Positions 23,931 through 35,945 of a stretch of DNA of 64,000 bases are shown in pieces. A program made the position numbers and the translations under genes. The notes below the pieces were generated by a model. It was not told where the DNA came from. It did no database searches and was given only the letters and a program-made list of their open reading frames with translations. The stretch's first letter is position 1; each line of letters begins with the position of its first letter. This DNA comes from Fennellomyces sp. T-0311 (lineage: Eukaryota > Mucoromycota > Mucoromycetes > Mucorales > Lichtheimiaceae): NCBI GenBank assembly GCA_025266875.1, contig JALLLT010000018.1, positions 248,001 to 312,000 of the forward strand, written 5' to 3'.

Positions 23931-25155
23931 ATGTCTAGTCCAAAACTCATAAAGAGCGTACTCAATTCCAACCGCAAGCAGTCAATAATGAGTACATTTG
24001 ACGAAGCTTATCGATTCCCGCGTCACCATTTGCCCAAAGTCATGAAAAGTATGATTTCTTTGTTCCTTTCTTTTTTATTCTTACTCAATACAATGACCTC
24101 ATTCTTTTTATAGACGATAAAAAGACACCCCTCGTACTCGTTGCCTGTGGCTCATATTCACCCATTACGTATTTGCACTTGCGGATGTTTGGTATAGATA
24201 CATATCAAAAGCTGGATCGAAAAATAAAAAACTAATAGCCACGATTTAGAAATGGCCAAGGATCATTTTCGAGAAAACGAAGAGTTTGAATTACTTGCGG
24301 GATATTACTCACCGGTATCGGACGCGTACAGAAAAGAAGGATTGGTCGAGGCCAAGCACCGGGTCAAAATTTGCGAACTGGCCGTAGAGTCAACATCCGA
24401 TTGGCTGATGGTCGATTCTTGGGAATCGCGTCAGGAACAATATCAAAGGACGGCTGTGGTTTTGGACCACTTCGATCATGAACTCAATGGCATTGGTGGA
24501 GGTATCCGGACATCCGATGGTAGGTCAGAATACGCGAATTGCTCTACAGATATTGACAGCTGGTCAGGGGAACAAAAGAAGATCAAAATTATGCTGTTGG
24601 CAGGTGGTGATCTGATCTCCTCTTTCGGACATCCCGATGTTTGGTCTCCCAAAGATGTACGTACTGGACGAAAAAAAAGGCCGCATATGGTGTGTGCTAA
24701 GAAGGTTTCAATTAGTTGCATCATATCGTTGGGTTGTATGGATGTGTGATCATCGAAAGGTGTGCTTCTCGATTGTTGTTGTTTTCCTGCGGCTAACAAA
24801 AACTGGCACATAGAACGGGGACAGACGTGTACGGATTCCTATTATCACATGATGTGTTGTACGAGCATCGGGTAAATGTTTTTTTTAGTTCGCACGTTTT
24901 GCTTGGAGATGTGTCAATTAACTGGCAATAGATGAATATTTACGTGATCAAGCAACTGATCCATAATGACATCAGCTCAACCAAAGTTCGGTACGTGAAT
25001 ATGCTCTTTTATCACCTTTCTTCCTCGTGTACCAACATCAGTTATGTAGACTGTTTGTGAAACGCGGCATGTCAATCAAGTACCTGCTGCCAAACCCTGT
25101 GATTGACTACATCAACGAGCACGGGCTGTACAAGGCTGCACCTGATCGATACTGA
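23931..25155 (+). CDS. NMA1: Nicotinamide-nucleotide adenylyltransferase (NMNAT)
   Basis: The enzyme joins NMN (or nicotinate mononucleotide) to ATP to give NAD or deamido-NAD. Eight exons join in frame to about 274 residues. The nucleotidyltransferase entry motif is VLVACGSYSPITYLHLRMFE, in which SPIT...H replaces the canonical GxFxPxHxxH pattern, as is normal for eukaryotic NMNATs. It continues with LLAGGDLISSFGHPDVW, then GCVIIERTGTDVYGFLLS, then HNDISSTKVRLFVKRGMS, the ISSTxxR signature. The protein ends GLYKAAPDRY. The N-terminal 25 residues are a short Ser-rich extension. The family contains nuclear and cytosolic members, and localisation cannot be told. Spacing to the converging BOS1 gene is about 150 bp. 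Confidence 0.93.
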
Positions 25156-25304
25156 AGATCACTCCTGCACAGACCAGACATAATTGCTATAGAAACCCGA
25201 CTTTTGAGACAATTACAACCTCACAAACACTGTTAGCCATAACGCATGGTATCTATATCCATTGGCCACCGTTTATTCCAAGCATATTCTTGTTTTTGCA
25301 TACA

Positions 25305-25955
25305 TTAACCGAGGTAATGAGCGATTGCCCACAAGATAAGCAAGGTGATCGCCAATCCAACGATAAAAATCCACTTGTCCTGAGCAGTGCGCCGTTCGAT
25401 ATAGCGGATGACATTCTTGGACAATCCGAGGGTATTTGCGGCATCCAGCAGCTTTTTTTGCGTCTTCTTCAAGATTCCGTGCTGATCCGTCAAGTTTTCT
25501 AGTAAATTTTGGGCCTGATCTATGAAGCTATCCAGCTGTGCGTCGGTATTGTTTGCAAAGGCGGCTTCTCGCATGGCGAATTCAGAGCGAGACTCTTCCA
25601 TTGGGAAATAAGGGTTTTCTGTGGTGCTTCGATTGCGTCGGGCAAGTAAACTGTCCCGGTTTTGTTCATAGCGCTGGTTTTCTTGTTGCTTTTTAATCGT
25701 TTCGAACTGTGTTTTCATGTCTTGCAATTCTCGACGAAATTTCGTTACGCGTGTCAATGCCGTTTCTTTTTTAACCGCCACCACTTCTCGTTTGGCGAGA
25801 TTGTCATAGTCATCAATCGATCGTTGTAACGTATTGAAGGATGCTGATATTTGTCCTTGCAAACCCGCCGAGGAATCTTGGCCGGTGGCGAATTTCTCCA
25901 AATCGCGTTGAAGCGATACTGATTGTTTCAAGGCATGGTTGTATAATGAGTTCAT
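25305..25955 (-). CDS. BOS1: Golgi SNARE Bos1 (membrin/GOSR2 family)
   Basis: This Qb-SNARE acts in ER-to-Golgi vesicle fusion with Sed5, Bet1 and Sec22. The frame of 216 codons is uninterrupted from MNSLYNHALKQ at 25955. It has an N-terminal helical region (SISLQ-like heptads, DDYDNLAKREV), a linker with NPYFPMEESR, the SNARE coiled coil (about residues 125-185, FIDQAQNLLENLTDQHGIL and LDAANTLGLSKNVIRYIERR) and a C-terminal anchor (WIFIVGLAITLLILWAIAHY) followed by two residues. This is typical of a tail-anchored SNARE. An in-frame extension upstream of the chosen ATG exists, but it ends in a likely splice acceptor or leader. Confidence 0.92.
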   Translation of the reverse strand: MNSLYNHALKQSVSLQRDLEKFATGQDSSAGLQGQISASFNTLQRSIDDYDNLAKREVVAVKKETALTRVTKFRRELQDMKTQFETIKKQQENQRYEQNRDSLLARRNRSTTENPYFPMEESRSEFAMREAAFANNTDAQLDSFIDQAQNLLENLTDQHGILKKTQKKLLDAANTLGLSKNVIRYIERRTAQDKWIFIVGLAITLLILWAIAHYLG

Positions 25956-26096
25956 TGGAGCTGCATAAGAAATATATATATATAAGAAGAAAAGACTGAT
26001 TCGAGACGTGGACCAGTGGCAAGAAAGGAGACGAGAGGGCGGAGCTCTCGGGAGAACTATAGGCCCTTTTTTTCTTGAGCTTTCGAACACACAACC
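25956..26096. promoter_or_regulatory. Short divergent promoter, BOS1 / Zn2Cys6 gene 2
   Basis: Only 141 bp separate the two start codons. A TA dinucleotide run (about 25,972-25,985) lies 17-30 bp upstream of BOS1. It may serve as a TATA-like element or loosen the helix. The rest is purine-rich on the plus strand. Confidence 0.5.
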
Positions 26097-28864
26097 ATGA
26101 ATTCGAATTCACTTCCGAGTAAGCAACGGTTTCCAGAAATACGACCATTGCCTACCACTGAATGTAGGCCCGTCATCGACATTCCAAGACAAAAGCGAAG
26201 TCGAGCGAAACGAAGTTGCGATCTCTGTCGAAAACGACGAATCCGTTGCAATGCAGGCACCACAAGACCTTGTCATGGTTGCAAAAGTCTTGGTGCTGAA
26301 TGTCGGTTTGGTGGCGGCGAGAACGAAAAGAAAAACCCTGCGAAGGAAGCGACGGAGCCATTTCAAAATCAATTGAATAGACTGGAAACTGTCATCCAAA
26401 CAACACACGACAGTACTACGCAATCAAAACATATTTCACCTCATGATTTATGTGGTTACGGTGATCTGGATCCGGTGCTCGAGATGACTGGGCAATTGAG
26501 TAAACTGCAGCTCAGTGATTACGAAAGAACTCGGTTTATTGGCAGCAGCGCAGGCATCCATTTGCTGGATGAAACGCTGTTCAAGGATAACCGGCGATAC
26601 AGGGCAAAGAGTGATCCGCCTTACATTGTGCAAAAAGTCAATGTGGAGGCAGACGAGCATATCATTATCAAATCCGAAGAACGAAAGTCAACACCCCTAT
26701 CTATACCTCGTGTACCACAAAGCATCACCGTTCTTCAGGACGTTCCCTTTTTGACAGAAGAACTCCTGGACATTATCGTTCATGCGTAAGATTTTGGTGC
26801 TATCGTGCAAGTCCAGAAATTGATGCGTACTTGTAGATACTTCGTTTACATTCACCCACACATTCCAATTCTCAACAAACTCTCGTTTCTCGAACAATAC
26901 TACTACCAGAATCCTCAACCACCGGATGAATACCTCCTCAGTGCGCTATGTGCCGTGGCGACCGAATTTTTGCACTATCAGGATGATTATGTGGCAGGAA
27001 CCAACATTCATCGTAAAACCGTCACTGCCCTGAAGCAAAGTTTGCGCGACAAAGCTTCCAAGATTATGGGGATTGCCTACAAACGATCGCAAATCAGTAC
27101 AGTCCAAACTTTGGTACTACTTGCAATGTTTGCAGTCGTAGTCGATGATGTGGAGGAAGAAAATTCGGCTCAGTGGTAAGTAAAGTACCCGCTCTTTCTT
27201 ATCGATCGATCTAACAGGTCTGCTACCAGGATCATTGCAGGAGCGGTAACCATGATAACCTATCTATCCCTTCACATTTACTAATCTTTTATTGACATAA
27301 ACGTTACGTGTATAGGCGATAAATAAGGTACGTCCTGACGAATGATATGGTTATTTTCAAAGGCGGCTAACAGGAAGCAATAGGCACAAGATATTGGTTT
27401 ACATCGCTCTTCTACCAGCTGGGATTTACCAGAACGTGAAGTAGAATTACGGCGACGGCTGTGGTACACTATCTACCTTATGGACAAATGGATAGCAGCA
27501 TCCCTCGGTCTACCGATGACCATTCCAGAAGATTCATTTGACGTCGAGCTTCCTTCGCCATACGAACTCGATTCAGCTTATCATACCGCTGCTCGGGGCG
27601 GTCCTGCGCTCATTGCTCAAACGGAAGCTTCTTTACTCGAGCGAGAACCTGTATATGGCCCATTTCTGGAAATGGTTGCTTTGTCAAAAGTGTTAGAGCA
27701 CGTGCTGGTCAGAATGTATGCGCCCAAAGTACAACTCACGGATCGACAAAAGACAGAGAACGTGGAAGCGTTGGATATCGAGTTGAATACTTGGCGACTA
27801 AATCTAGCAACAGAACTCCAATTTAATCCATGCAAACCGGTGAAAGCAGTATCGCATAGTTGTTCGTGTTTTTTTTTGCTCGCTTTGAAAAACCAAACGC
27901 TAACATTTCCGGTATTTAGGTGTACTATACATATTTTATAACTGCGTCATGATCCTTTTACATCGTCCATTTATCAAAGGTCCAAACGATTCCGATGGGA
28001 CCATTGAATCACTTCAATCGCATAGTGTATGCACAACTGCCGCCGTTAATATCATTGAGGCGATAGAATCCATGCTTGGTGCTGGAGCTCCATATATTTC
28101 TCGAAGTTTTATGGGATAGTAAGTACGAAAAGAAAAAGTTTGAAACCAACTTTCAAGCTCATTTCCATTTGAGTGCCGTTCTCCAGGCATCCATCATTTT
28201 CGTCATCAACGCCGGTAGTGAAGATGGACACGTCCGTCGCAACGGATGCAAGAACTTGGCACGTTGCGCAGCAGTGTATTCCATCAACGGAATCCAACTG
28301 CGTGTTGGACGAATTCTTGATCATCTATCAAAGCGATACACTGCCTTGCACAAGAGCGTTACACCCCAAGTAGATTATGCACTAGACCGTAAAGAAACCT
28401 CACCGAGACGGCCTCAACGAATGGTTACTGTGCCCATGTTGAGCAGTACCAGTGCCGAGGCATTATTTGTTAGTTCGTTGCCGCGTGAAATCGCTCTTTT
28501 CAACCAATTATCGCAATCTGGAGAAGCACCTCGACCTCCGTATGAAGACATTACAGTCAATATCAATCCTCCGTCGGGGCCAGTCGATATGGCATCCAGA
28601 TCAAGGCTGCTTCCTGATTCTTCGATGAGCAATACACCCACCATTTACAACAACGCTCAACATGGATCTTCCGAAATGATCCAAATTCCCACCGCCACTT
28701 GTGCTCCCATCGTGTCACTGGAGGATACGTTTAGACAACAACAAATTGCAATGTCTTCAGCACTTGAACTGTTACCAATAGAAAATCTTCCCAGTGGCAT
28801 GTATTGGGCTCAGGAGGAATGGGATGGCTTTTTGCACAGTGTGGGATATGAACGGCACATGTAA
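26097..28864 (+). CDS. Zn2Cys6 transcription factor, paralogue of the 11.6-kb gene
   Basis: Seven exons encode about 800 residues. The zinc cluster is KRSCDLCRKRRIRCNA followed by PCHGCKSLGAEC, close to the N terminus. Then come the shared block LSKLQLSDYERTRFIGSSAG and the fungal TF domain (IHPHIPILNKLSFLEQYY, DEYLLSALCAVATEF, AQDIGLHRSS, RRRLWYTIYLMDKWIA). Much of the sequence and all seven exon junctions correspond to the first gene, including the 12-nt exon (27316-27327, AINK). The coiled-coil linker and the Gln-rich C-terminal region are shorter here. One intron near 27,860-27,920 needs a weak GTTGTT or GTTCGT donor to stay in frame. The two genes are probably an old duplication, in the same orientation about 14 kb apart. 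Confidence 0.88.
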
Positions 28865-31484
28865 TATACATTTTATTGTACGATACCCTTTTCCTGCATT
28901 CTCCACTCTTTGCGTATATGTACTTATAAACCATACATGATATATAAAGCCCTTTTTGATTAAATGCATGTGCGCGTACGCAGACCACTTAAGCCATTTA
29001 CGTAAGTCATTTTGAAAAGCTACTTTTATTTAAAGATACATGGTATCGCTTTTGATCAAACGACATCTGTTTATGTCCGTACTGTACGTGGATTTTGAAA
29101 CCTACTCCGGTGTTCATCTAAGGCGGAGATCGTTTAGTAAATAGTTGCCTCACGTGGTGTGGTATTTTCAAAGTCGGGATCATGCATATTTATGAGCAAG
29201 GTCGAGCTAATGTTTTGTCACTGCCGACCTTACGTCTGGCACTATCGTTTTTTCACCCGTTGTATGAAGGCTTTCCAACTACGTATTCTTCTTCCAAAAT
29301 CATTGGGTTGCTATTCTTGAAATTTTTTTCAGCTTGATGAATCTCGTATAGACCCCCATTATGGACAAAATGTTTGACATATGTCAAGCCCATACGTCTG
29401 ATATTGGATAAGCGGTTTTCTACATAATAAATCTATATATGAATGAACTGGAAAGACGTAACGAGTATACGTAAAAATTACCGAGAGTGACTGAAAGGGC
29501 GCTTTACAGTGATGGAATTTTGAATTAAACGCACTCTGTATGTGTAGCCTATTGCTACAGTGAACCCTCATTTTCCCTTCATTCTCAGAGATAACATACA
29601 TACTACATATCTATATTTATCTGCATTTGTATTTGATCCTGCACATGTACAGTGGTCCCTGATTTTATCTTATGCGGATGGAACGCCAAAAGCAGAGTAA
29701 AAAGCTGGGGAGGGGGATGAGGAAAAAGCGAGGTAATGTCGACAAAAGTCGAACGGGCAGTATGCTCAGACCTAGGAAAAACGCCAGGGCGAGGTAAAAA
29801 CGGAGGAGGAAAAAGCGGGTTTCATCGTATGTTATTATCGAGGCAGATGTGTAATCGCTTACTAGGTATCAGATCGGTGATCGTATATCTAAAACTTTCT
29901 ACAATGCTAACGAAATCCGATCCAAGTTGAGACCGTGACAATTGTAAAGGGGATGGGTTTGATCTTGCTACGAAGTATATCGTAACTGTTAATTATGCGA
30001 GTTGTCTGGGAGGCGACATAATCGGCCGTATAGGTTCCTGGAGTACTTGCCACATGCGACTCTTCGACCCTGGTCGTCAGTCCGAGTCCACGGAATACAG
30101 CATTCAAAAAAAATTGGCGGCAGACTGAGGTACAGTTCCTTCCAGAGCAAAACTGGATACTCATAACTTGACCTGTTCAACCAAAAGGTTAGGCAATGCA
30201 GCAAATGACATAGGCAGGTCATCACTGTGTCAGCTACTACACGTTTCTGCCATTCCTGTTAGAAAACCGTCATCGTCGTCACCCTTACTATTGCTCTCAT
30301 TCATCTTGTTACTTTTACTGCGTACACAAATTGCTACCGCTTTCTACAGGTGTGGTATCCAAGGTACTAGCTAGTCGGCACTACCGGGTAAACGTATGAC
30401 GGTACCTGAATAATACATTGACAGCCTTCCGGCTTGACTAGATCTTCCAAGAAGTCTAGAAAAATTGCCGTGTCGGCTATACGATATGGCATCCTCCCGA
30501 CCGCGGCTATTTGATTTTGAGTTTTATCTCGAGCAATATAAATAGAAAGAACCGTTAACATAATAAAGACATATTCGATTCTCACAGAACTTACTGTTTT
30601 TCTCGATCTATTCTCTCTCACCACAACAGGTCTCACCGAATAGCCGGGTTAATTTCCGTAGGTCCACCATATGTAATATCATCATATAGTAACATGTACA
30701 AACTTAGAGATAGCTTCTTGTTGTCTAAATTATGCATGAGAACTGTATACATTATCCGGCTCTTTGGAGTATATACATATGAGGTATTAGCCATCCGCAG
30801 TTAAATGGCATCAACTGTCGTCAGCCACGCATATATTTTTTGGCCAAGTGATTAAGTATCGCAACCATCTTATTGAATGCACCAGGCATTATTTATTGAC
30901 ATCATGTCCTAGGGATTCTCTTTGGAGAGGCACTGTGAAATGCGTTCTCTGATGTAGACCAAAAAAGAAAGCGATATCGCTGGGAACCTTTCAACAAAAA
31001 TAAAATTCAAAACGAAACTGCCAATCAACAATAGTCTGTTATCTGAGCAGAAAATTGCCTTTGTACGAATCACTTGTGGCGGAAACGTCACTGATGAGGC
31101 GCCACCAACACAAAGAGCACAAAGGAAAATCTAAACACTATTTTTTTTTTTAAAAAAAAAACTGTAGTTTGACGTATTGATAGCACGGGTCGCGAGCGTG
31201 TGCCTGATGACTTGAATTCGATTCGGGCCCTGTACATATGTAGCTTGATGCAGACCCCCGAACGTCACTCCGTCCGTTCAACCCCGCAGCATCTCCCTTT
31301 GTGGATCATCATGGCCTCCGATCCAATTTACATTTTAGCACCTTTTTTTTTTCAAAGCCAAGGCCTAATGTTTTACAAAAGCAGAGGTATATATATATCT
31401 CGTACACAACAAAATTATTGGAAAGGAAAGGCATTGGTTGGGGGAGGAGAGGGGATATTGTTTACATCTAAAATATGCAATTCC
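28865..31484. other. Intergenic, possible decayed gene at 29.9-30.6 kb
   Basis: Most of this 2.6-kb stretch shows nothing. On the minus strand at about 29,910-30,640 a few pieces read like protein (IAAVGRMPYRIADTAIFLDF, FLEDLVKPEGCQCIIQ, TRVEESHVASTPGTYTADYV) but lie in different frames with stops between them. They could be a broken gene of unknown family. A T11A10 junction occurs at 31,141-31,161. Confidence 0.3.
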
Positions 31485-32837
31485 TTATTGGTAATAGAAA
31501 GGATGCGAGAAGAACTCACACTCTTCTTTGTCGTCCGTTACTGCTTTCAACCTAAAAAAAGAAAATTAATTTCCGTTATTTGGTAAAAAAAGAAAACGAG
31601 ATATTTACTTGTAAAAGAAGGCTTCGTTATCGGCTGTTGTGACATCCACGGGATCCTTGAAACTGGTAATATCGTCGGCTTCTTCGGATCCGCTCCAGGC
31701 CTTATGTACAAGTTCTTTCTTTTTGTTCTCCGTGTGATACTTGTACAATTCAAGTTCTTTGTATACGCTAACTGGAGAGACAGATGCATGTTCTATTTTT
31801 TGCCATAAGTAAACCATAATGAAAGTATTCCAAAAAAAAATCCACACGTACTGATAGCAACGCGGATGACACCATCTTTGGCTGAGAGTTTATCGCCAAT
31901 TTCGGGTTGGATCACATCAATACCGAAGCAACCTCGGTCAATGTCACTATTGAGACTTTGCATAGCATAGCTAGCGTCGTTTGAATGCGACGATGCTGCT
32001 CTGAAAGGCTATAAAAATGTGTCAATTTTTTTTAAGGAGTACTATAAAAAAAAAGCTCGGCTCTTACCTTTGATTGCAAAGTACAATCGGGGCCTAGATC
32101 GACAAAAGAACTAAAAGTGATTAGTTTGGACAAATCATTAAAGTTGTGTTGAGACCATACCGGCTTCGTTGTGAACCCATACTCTACACATTTCAATATA
32201 GTTTAGTGTCTATTTTATACCACGAGAAAAAGGGATAATTACCTAAACAAGTACTGGCCCGCATCACCAGCGCCTTCTACGGTCGTAATGTCGACAGTCA
32301 ACGTTGCTTTGCTGTTGAGCGAGTAGCTGCCTTTCCATGGTGTACCGAGATATGTTGCTTTACCGTTGTCAGCAACAGAGTAGATCTAGAATATACAAAA
32401 AAAATGTATCAAATATACTTTCGTAGTAAAATTTAAGGAGGGGCGCTTCCATCCCCTTATTTTTAACTTACATCAACACCGTTCACAACCTTGGCTTGTT
32501 CATTCGGTTGTCGTTCTAATTTTGTTTGTTTTAAATAAATGATTTGGGAATATGCAACATGTTTTTCTTGCAACTTACCAACAGTGACAGAAACTTTTGT
32601 GGGATCGGCAAACTGTTGGCCTTGGGTAGGTGCGGTAACCGAAATGCCTAACGTGTTTCATTAGTACACGACGTATTTCATTGTAGTTGCCATGAAAAAA
32701 AAATAGATGGAGTTCTTCTTACCACCGCAGAACTTCTGTTTGGCTTGAGCGATTTCGTCAGCCATATCACCGTGAACAAACGGAGTGGATACGGCGAACA
32801 AGGCCAAGCTAAAGGCAGCAATGGATGACAATCGCAT
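31485..32837 (-). CDS. Secreted protein with two tandem beta-sandwich-like modules
   Basis: Nine small exons join to about 250 residues. The start, MRLSSIAAFSLALFAVSTPFV, is a clear signal peptide, so the protein should enter the secretory pathway. Two similar modules follow. Module 1 runs from GISVTAPTQGQQFADPTKVS through DIYSVADNGKATYLG to CTLQSKPF. Module 2 runs from IDVIQPEIGDKLSAKDGVIR through LYKYHTENKKKELVH to CEFFSHPFYYQ. Each begins with a Pro/Gly turn motif and a strand and ends with a cysteine plus F/PF, like Ig or Kre9/Knh1-type cell-wall domains. I cannot assign a named family. A pyrimidine-rich leader lies upstream. The function is unknown; a wall or extracellular ligand-binding role is inference. 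Confidence 0.7.
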
Positions 32838-33082
32838 GGTTATAGAAAGAAAAAGTCCAAATGTGTAAAGGAAAAAAAGAATAAGACAAAGGAAGGGAAA
32901 AGGGCAAAGAAGAAGAGAAAGAAAGAAATGAACGGACAACAAGAAAGGGCGCCCTCCAGAGGTTTTTCGCACAGCAGGTTAAGCTGTGCAGAAAGAACGG
33001 ACAACTCCGCGTCCGACCAACATTTTAGCCCCTAAATGATCATCGCTTGTATTGTATAATATTTATAGGTAGTACTGGTTTT

Positions 33083-34680
33083 TTATAGCAAGCTACCAAA
33101 TACACGGTTATGTCTACAGATGCTTGGTCCATATTCGTCATATTCTGCCTTGGTGTGGCAGTAGTTATAGAACTCTGCTGTAGATGCCAACAAACTACCT
33201 CCCAGCCATACAGCATGTCGCTGCTTCTTGTGTGAAATCACATTCACGTCCATGGGTGTGGCCTAGACAACATATTGTTGTCAGCATTTGTCATGGTGAC
33301 TTTATCAAGAGCTCGACTTACCCGTGCTCCGGTACCACTGAGCTGTTCACTCAATCGGATGCGTTCATCCACAGTCCGCTTAATATCTCGTTGAAGACGC
33401 TTGTCAAAGTCTTTAAACATGGTCGAGCCACCCGAAAGCACGATATTCTACACATAAAACGCATCAGTATAAACCTAAACTTGCAGCAGTTTTTGCTTTT
33501 ACCTTGTAAAGACCTCTGCGAACGTCAATAGGACTTGTCTGGATGACGGTATCGACAACTTCGGGAAGAGGCGTCAAAAAGTCCGAACTGGCGATCTCCG
33601 GATTGAAGAAGATTTCGGGAGCTAGGAAACGCTCGAAACCAACATCAACCGAGTACTCCTTGCCAGTCATGGTGTGGATGCCGTTGTACTTTTTGAAATA
33701 CTTGCCGGGATCCTGGTCGTACTTTTTGAACTCCTTGACAATGTCGGGGCAGACATATGAGTAGTTCTCTTTGATCAATTGGGCAACACGGAGGGAATCT
33801 TCAGGTGGAATGCTTGTTTCGCCACGTTCACGAAGCAGCGATTGCACAAACGACGTGATGTCGCTACCTGCGATAGGAACCGACTTGATCGAACTGCCAA
33901 TGACATAACCTTCCGCCTAAACATCAATAAGTAAAGAGAAAGATATACATCTAGACAGTAAATGATACTTTACCACAGGGATAACGTGGGTAACACCGTC
34001 GCCGGAATCAATGACCGTACCCGTCAATGTTTGCTCCTCGACCTTGTTGGAAGTCCAAGAGGCAGCCAATGCAAGCACAGCCTGTACAGCGATATATAAA
34101 CCTTTGATATTGAACGACTCAAACATGATTTCAGCTGTCATTTCACGATTTTCGGGCGGGTTCAATGGAGGTTCGGTCTAATATGCGTGTGAGCCTTCTT
34201 TACCATGCTCCAAGAGACGCCTGTGTTTTTTTTTTTACCAGCAGGAAATAATGGTCTTCGGGTTCACATCTGAGGTATTTGAAGATAGACTGCTCCCAGT
34301 ACCTTTCCATATGATCCCAGTTGTTGATTTGACCGTGACGAATGGGATAGTTGATTGCCATTGTTTTGGCGTTTGCAACTGCCTCATCACCAATGTAGAA
34401 ATCAAGGTCCTCGATACCCCGCTTGGACGCCAGATTGCTGCTCAGAAACGAAGGCTTGCTAGGCACACCAGGACGACCGGACGAGGATGGAGCCTCACGC
34501 GTCGAAATGGCAGTCGGAAACACGAAAGAAGGCTCATTGTTGCCACTGAAACCGAGTTTGGAATACCTGATTGGGGAGAACAAATGATTCTTTAGTTAGC
34601 TACGAATTGGCGAAGCTATATACATCTTCATCATTTTACCCGGTTCCATTGTCCATAACCACGACAGGTAAATTCGTCAT
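33083..34680 (-). CDS. ARP3: Actin-related protein 3 (Arp2/3 complex)
   Basis: Arp3 is a core subunit of the Arp2/3 complex, which nucleates branched actin at endocytic patches. About six exons give some 430 residues. The gene starts with a short first exon ([20 protein letters not shown], split by an intron) that carries the phosphate-1 loop. It continues with [50 protein letters not shown] (phosphate 2), [17 protein letters not shown] (adenosine loop) and [13 protein letters not shown], and ends [11 protein letters not shown]. Arp3-specific features are [20 protein letters not shown] and the insert around [14 protein letters not shown]. All nucleotide-binding motifs look intact. Confidence 0.95.
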
Positions 34681-35001
34681 CTTGAACGAACCCGTCTTTT
34701 TGTTTTAAAATGTGTTGTTTTTTCCAGTAGATAGCAAGAGAACCTATTCTTCTCTCTTTGACAAAGGGAAAATACTCTCGTTGCCAAGAATAAACCTATA
34801 AATTTGGCGTCGTTGGCTCACTAAGAGCGGAATACTCCACCCAAAGTGGTCCAAAAATGCGCGTAACCATGCCAACTCCGATCTGCCTTGCATGGGTCAA
34901 AGCCGACCTCTTTTGAAGCAAGTCTCTTCATTTATTTACTTTTTATGCTCTCGCACGAGACGTGTGCATACACGGCTTATTTATTTTTCTACCTTCGCGA
35001 T
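34681..35001. other. Spacer upstream of ARP3
   Basis: These 320 bases hold the presumed ARP3 promoter and the 3' flank of the carrier pseudogene. No exon or distinct element is seen. Confidence 0.4.
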
Positions 35002-35749
35002 TTTTACACCGCCTGTCGCTCCCAGCATTCTTTAAATGTCGCCGTAAATGGCGCTACGAAAGATAGCACGTTAGAAATACGAAAGTGAACTTTATTTGGA
35101 CTTACAACTGACCGGCTGTACGCGTGGCAATCATAATAATACGAAGGCCAAGGCCAATGAACAGACCACCGACACCCAGCTGTTTGGCCATATCGATCAA
35201 GCATGAGATGGTAGACTGACGCTCGACACCCTTTTGCTTGTTGATCTTGGACAACAAGGTGTCAGCGTGCTGGGGAAATGACGACACCAATGTTGCTTGC
35301 ACCGAGGTTAACCATGATGATAGTAGAAGAAGGCAGCAGATCCTTGAGTGTCTTTACAGTACGCAAAATTCGTTCCCTGTTATGTATAAAGCTTAGTGCC
35401 TGTTTACAAACACTAAGAAAAACGCTTACGCTGCATGCTCGTAAACCACAAACTTGGCCATAGTTACGGCACTTGTTTGAAAAGAATGGGGCCGAAATCA
35501 GAGTAGAGACCGCGGATAGCACTTTCTTCGGGCAAAAGGCGAGTGAATTGACTTACAAGTCCAGTAGCAAAGCCTGGCTGAGACACCAAAGGAATGCGTG
35601 TCGCTTGCAGAGGACACAGCACCACGTTAAAGAACTGTGATGGCGCAACGCACGGCACCAGCAAAGGCGAAGCGGGCATACAACTCCATGCCGGTGGGAG
35701 CTGGTTTGTCCGCTGGCGAAGGGATGAAGAAGGTTCTTTTCAAGGTGCT
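35002..35749 (-). pseudogene. MIR1: Mitochondrial phosphate carrier pseudogene (Mir1-type)
   Basis: The sequence clearly derives from the mitochondrial phosphate carrier of the inner membrane. It retains [20 protein letters not shown] and [17 protein letters not shown], then jumps directly to [20 protein letters not shown]. About 100 residues, covering the first carrier signature through the third helix, are deleted and the frame changes at the join. One base is lost in the motif normally read VPYTMAKF, shifting the frame again. Another frame change precedes HADTLLSKINKQKG. After the intron in TAGQ/FAIYGDI a stop (TAA) replaces Lys before RMLGATGG. Introns are kept, so it arose by DNA duplication and not by reverse transcription. 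A functional copy is presumably elsewhere in the genome. Confidence 0.88.
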
Positions 35750-35945
35750 CTGCAATGGAAATACGGATACTTGTTTACGTTGTGGACCAGGCAAAAGGAA
35801 AGAAAGAGAAACAAAGGAAAATAGGAGGCAATGCGGCTTCTATTTTAGTTGATAGCATCATGCCTTATGCGGGAAGCGAAATCCCCGGTCTGGTGCAAGA
35901 GCCACAGAGCGTTTTGGAACTTCCCTGGAAACAACAAAAAAAAAT

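Noticed and set aside
31200..31586. Plus-strand frame of 128 codons
   Set aside because: It overlaps the last exons of the secreted-protein gene on the other strand and shows no motif.
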